Below the pieces are notes generated by a model that searched no databases, had not been told where the DNA came from, and was given only the letters and a program-made list of their open reading frames with translations. Below, piece by piece: positions 6,294-8,145 of a DNA stretch of 8,145 bases. The position numbers were made by a program, and so were the translations under genes. Source of the stretch: Sulfurimonadaceae bacterium (GTDB taxonomy: Bacteria > Campylobacterota > Campylobacteria > Campylobacterales > Sulfurimonadaceae); assembly GCA_030610325.1 (NCBI GenBank), contig JAUWRZ010000079.1, positions 1 to 8,145 on the forward strand. Reading direction: 5' to 3'. How positions within the stretch are numbered: position 1 is the stretch's first letter; every line of letters begins with the position of its first letter.

Positions 6294-7700
6294 ATGTTAA
6301 AAGCTATTTTTACAAATAGTATAGGTATTCTCTTCTCCCGTATTTTAGGCTTTATCCGCGACCTGATGACCGCTTCTGTACTAGGTGCGAACATCTACAG
6401 CGATATCTTTTTCATCGCCTTCAAGCTACCCAACCTTTTTCGCCGGATCTTTGCCGAAGGAGCATTTACGCAGGTCTTTCTTCCGGCCTTTACCCACTCC
6501 AGACATAAAGCTGTCTTCTCTATCCATATCTTTGCCGTGTTCTTCTCCTTCATCGCCTTTATGACACTACTGGTCAACCTCTTTCCGGAGTTCTCTGCCA
6601 AAGCGATCGCCCTTGGTTTTGATGAGACGACGGTCTCGATGGCAGCCCCTTTCGTCGCCATCAACTTCTACTATCTTCCCATCATCTTTGCTGTGACGTT
6701 CCTGAGCACCTTCTTACAGTATAAGCATCATTTTGCCACCACTGCCTTTGCTACAGGACTGCTAAACCTCTCACTAATAGCGGCACTGATGCTCTCAGAG
6801 GGAAGCGAACAGATCGAGATCGTCACCTATCTCAGTTACGGTGTGGTCATCGGTGGTCTACTGCAGCTACTGGTCCATCTGGCCGCGATCTATAAGGTGG
6901 GCCTCTCACCTCTGCTCATCGGGGGTGTACGCTACTTTAAAAGAAAAGCCTCAAAGATCCGCCGCGAGAGTCAAAGTTTTACACGGCAGTTCTTCCCGGC
7001 CGTCTGGGGTAACTCTACTGCACAGATCTCTGCGTTTTTGGACACCTGGCTGGCAAGTTTTCTCGCCACAGGGGCCATCAGTTATCTCTACTACGCCAAC
7101 CGTGTCTTCCAGCTGCCTCTGGCCCTCTTTGCCATCGCCACCTCAGTCGCACTCTTTCCAAAAATAGCCCGATACCTTAAGAACGAAGATACCGACAAAG
7201 CCCTTGATGCCATCACTAAAGCATTCTGGTTCCTTGCTTTTATCCTGATGTTCAGCTCACTGGGCGGCTTCATACTCGCACAGGAGATCACCTGGCTACT
7301 CTTTGAGCGGGGAGCTTTCTCTCATGAGGACACACTCAACACCACAGCGGTACTGCAGATGTACATGATAGGACTGCTACCTTTTGGACTGAGTAAACTT
7401 TTTGCCCTATGGCTCTATGCACAGAAGCGACAGATGGAGGCAGCGAAGATCGCTACGTTCAGCCTGAGCAGTAACATCGTGCTCTCCCTACTGTTTATCT
7501 CTCCACTGGGGGCAGCAGGTCTGGCACTCGCAAGTACCATCAGCGGCTTTATCGGACTCTTTTTTACCCTCAAAGCTTTCGGATATGCGTACTTTTCTGC
7601 TATTATCACACGAAAACGTCTACTGCTTTGGCTCTTTGCTTCTGCTACGTTTACCTTTATCTTACTCATCACAAAGGAACTTATCCATGGTTATCTATGA
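6294..7700 (+). CDS. murJ: Lipid II flippase MurJ (MviN family)
   Basis: MurJ moves lipid II across the inner membrane for peptidoglycan polymerisation. The 468-residue product starts MLKAIFTNSIGILFSRILGF and carries the family hallmarks: Arg16 and Arg22 in SRILGFIRD, the LPNLFRRIFAEGAFTQ segment (45-60, with Arg50 and Glu55), and YYANR (266-270), whose Arg270 aligns with the essential cavity arginine of E. coli MurJ; the preceding residue is Asn rather than Asp. LLPFGLSKLFALWLYAQK (361-378) is also typical. Many hydrophobic helices run throughout. It is somewhat shorter than the ~511-residue E. coli protein and appears to stop after one helix beyond about residue 440. The start at 6294 is preferred because the 84 in-frame codons upstream overlap fapA antisense and do not resemble MurJ; its ribosome-binding site is weak. 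It is followed by overlapping cysS. Confidence 0.95.
   Translation: MLKAIFTNSIGILFSRILGFIRDLMTASVLGANIYSDIFFIAFKLPNLFRRIFAEGAFTQVFLPAFTHSRHKAVFSIHIFAVFFSFIAFMTLLVNLFPEFSAKAIALGFDETTVSMAAPFVAINFYYLPIIFAVTFLSTFLQYKHHFATTAFATGLLNLSLIAALMLSEGSEQIEIVTYLSYGVVIGGLLQLLVHLAAIYKVGLSPLLIGGVRYFKRKASKIRRESQSFTRQFFPAVWGNSTAQISAFLDTWLASFLATGAISYLYYANRVFQLPLALFAIATSVALFPKIARYLKNEDTDKALDAITKAFWFLAFILMFSSLGGFILAQEITWLLFERGAFSHEDTLNTTAVLQMYMIGLLPFGLSKLFALWLYAQKRQMEAAKIATFSLSSNIVLSLLFISPLGAAGLALASTISGFIGLFFTLKAFGYAYFSAIITRKRLLLWLFASATFTFILLITKELIHGYL
7674..7678 (+). promoter_or_regulatory. Ribosome-binding site for cysS inside murJ
   Basis: AAGGA lies 8 nt before the cysS ATG at 7687, within the last codons of murJ. 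It supports that start and, with the 14 nt gene overlap, coupled translation of the two genes. Confidence 0.7.
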
Positions 7701-8145
7701 TTCTGTCAGTAGAACGAAACGTGAGTTTATCCCTCTCTCAGCAGAGAGAGTGACACTCTACGTCTGCGGGCCCACTGTCTATGATGATGCTCACCTGGTA
7801 CATGCCAAAAGTGCGTTGGTCTTTGACCTGCTGCGTCGTGTTCTCAGTGCCAACGGCTACAACCCCGTCTTTGCCCGTAATATCACTGACATCGATGACA
7901 AGATCATCAAAAAAGCCACAGAAGAAGGAGTCGATATCACGACCATCACCGATACCTTCACCTCTGCCTATCACCGAGACATGGACTCACTTGGTATAGC
8001 GCGTCCTACTATTGAGCCAAAAGCGACCGAATCACTTGAAGCGATGTTCGAACTGATCGACCATCTGCTGGAGAAAGGCCATGCCTATAAGACCACTGCC
8101 GGTGATGTCTATTTTGATACAAAAAGTGACAATAACTATCTGAGT
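7687..8145 (+). CDS. cysS: Cysteinyl-tRNA synthetase, N-terminal 153 residues (runs off window)
   Basis: Class I aminoacyl-tRNA synthetase that charges tRNA-Cys in the cytoplasm. The visible part covers most of the first half of the Rossmann catalytic domain: CGPTVYD (27-33), whose Cys27 is the first zinc/cysteine-binding ligand, then the class I HIGH-type motif, NITDIDDKI (65-73), and a helical stretch ending with GDVYFDTKSDNNYLS (139-153). The HIGH motif reads HLVH (36-39) followed by AK, where HxGHA(R/K) is usual, so the glycine is replaced by valine (codon GTA). The surrounding sequence is otherwise well conserved and the frame is open to the edge, so the gene is probably functional. The KMSKS motif and anticodon-binding part lie beyond the window. 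Start ATG overlaps the murJ end by 14 nt. Confidence 0.95.
   Translation, partial: MVIYDSVSRTKREFIPLSAERVTLYVCGPTVYDDAHLVHAKSALVFDLLRRVLSANGYNPVFARNITDIDDKIIKKATEEGVDITTITDTFTSAYHRDMDSLGIARPTIEPKATESLEAMFELIDHLLEKGHAYKTTAGDVYFDTKSDNNYLS

Noticed and set aside
1..8145. CRISPR array, insertion sequence, tRNA or defence system
   Set aside because: No direct-repeat array, transposase motif, tRNA cloverleaf or defence-type domain was seen; almost all bases belong to recognisable housekeeping genes.

Overview
The window reads as a chromosomal segment of a Campylobacterota (former Epsilonproteobacteria) bacterium. The gene content and order on the left-pointing strand (fapA/DUF342, ruvA, ddl, alpha/beta hydrolase, murF) and on the right-pointing strand (murJ/mviN, cysS) match what I recall of the Campylobacter jejuni Cj0795c-Cj0802 neighbourhood. 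Base composition looks mid-40s % G+C by eye, higher than Campylobacter or Helicobacter, which would fit a free-living sulfur- or hydrogen-oxidising relative (Sulfurimonas/Sulfurovum/Sulfuricurvum type). The genus is inference only.

Layout. Positions 1-405 (minus) hold the N-terminal 135 codons of a TRAP transporter small permease (DctQ type) that runs off the left edge. It lies 30 nt downstream of murF (436-1878, minus). Going upstream on the same strand are an alpha/beta hydrolase (1881-2615), D-alanine--D-alanine ligase (2615-3652, starting at TTG rather than the longest possible start), ruvA (3655-4218) and a fapA/DUF342 gene (4301-6217). The murF, hydrolase, ddl and ruvA junctions are 2 nt gaps or a 1 nt overlap, so these four are almost certainly co-transcribed and translationally coupled. 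An 82 bp spacer with a strong stem-loop separates fapA from ruvA. A 76 bp AT-rich divergent intergenic region (6218-6293) separates fapA from murJ (6294-7700, plus). The start of cysS (7687 to the right edge, plus) overlaps the murJ end by 14 nt.

Function. Three genes serve peptidoglycan precursor synthesis in order: Ddl makes D-Ala-D-Ala, MurF attaches it to UDP-MurNAc-tripeptide, and MurJ flips the finished lipid II. RuvA (Holliday junction binding), FapA-like (polymer-forming beta-helix protein linked to flagellar assembly), CysRS and the TRAP permease are unrelated by pathway but linked by position.

I see no mobile element, CRISPR array, tRNA or rRNA, and no convincing new multi-gene system. 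This is a housekeeping region. The points most worth a second look are the MurF N-terminus (a membrane region in place of the usual UDP-binding domain), the HLVH form of the class I HIGH motif in CysRS, the intergenic stem-loop at 4241-4283, and the uncharacterised hydrolase placed between ddl and murF.
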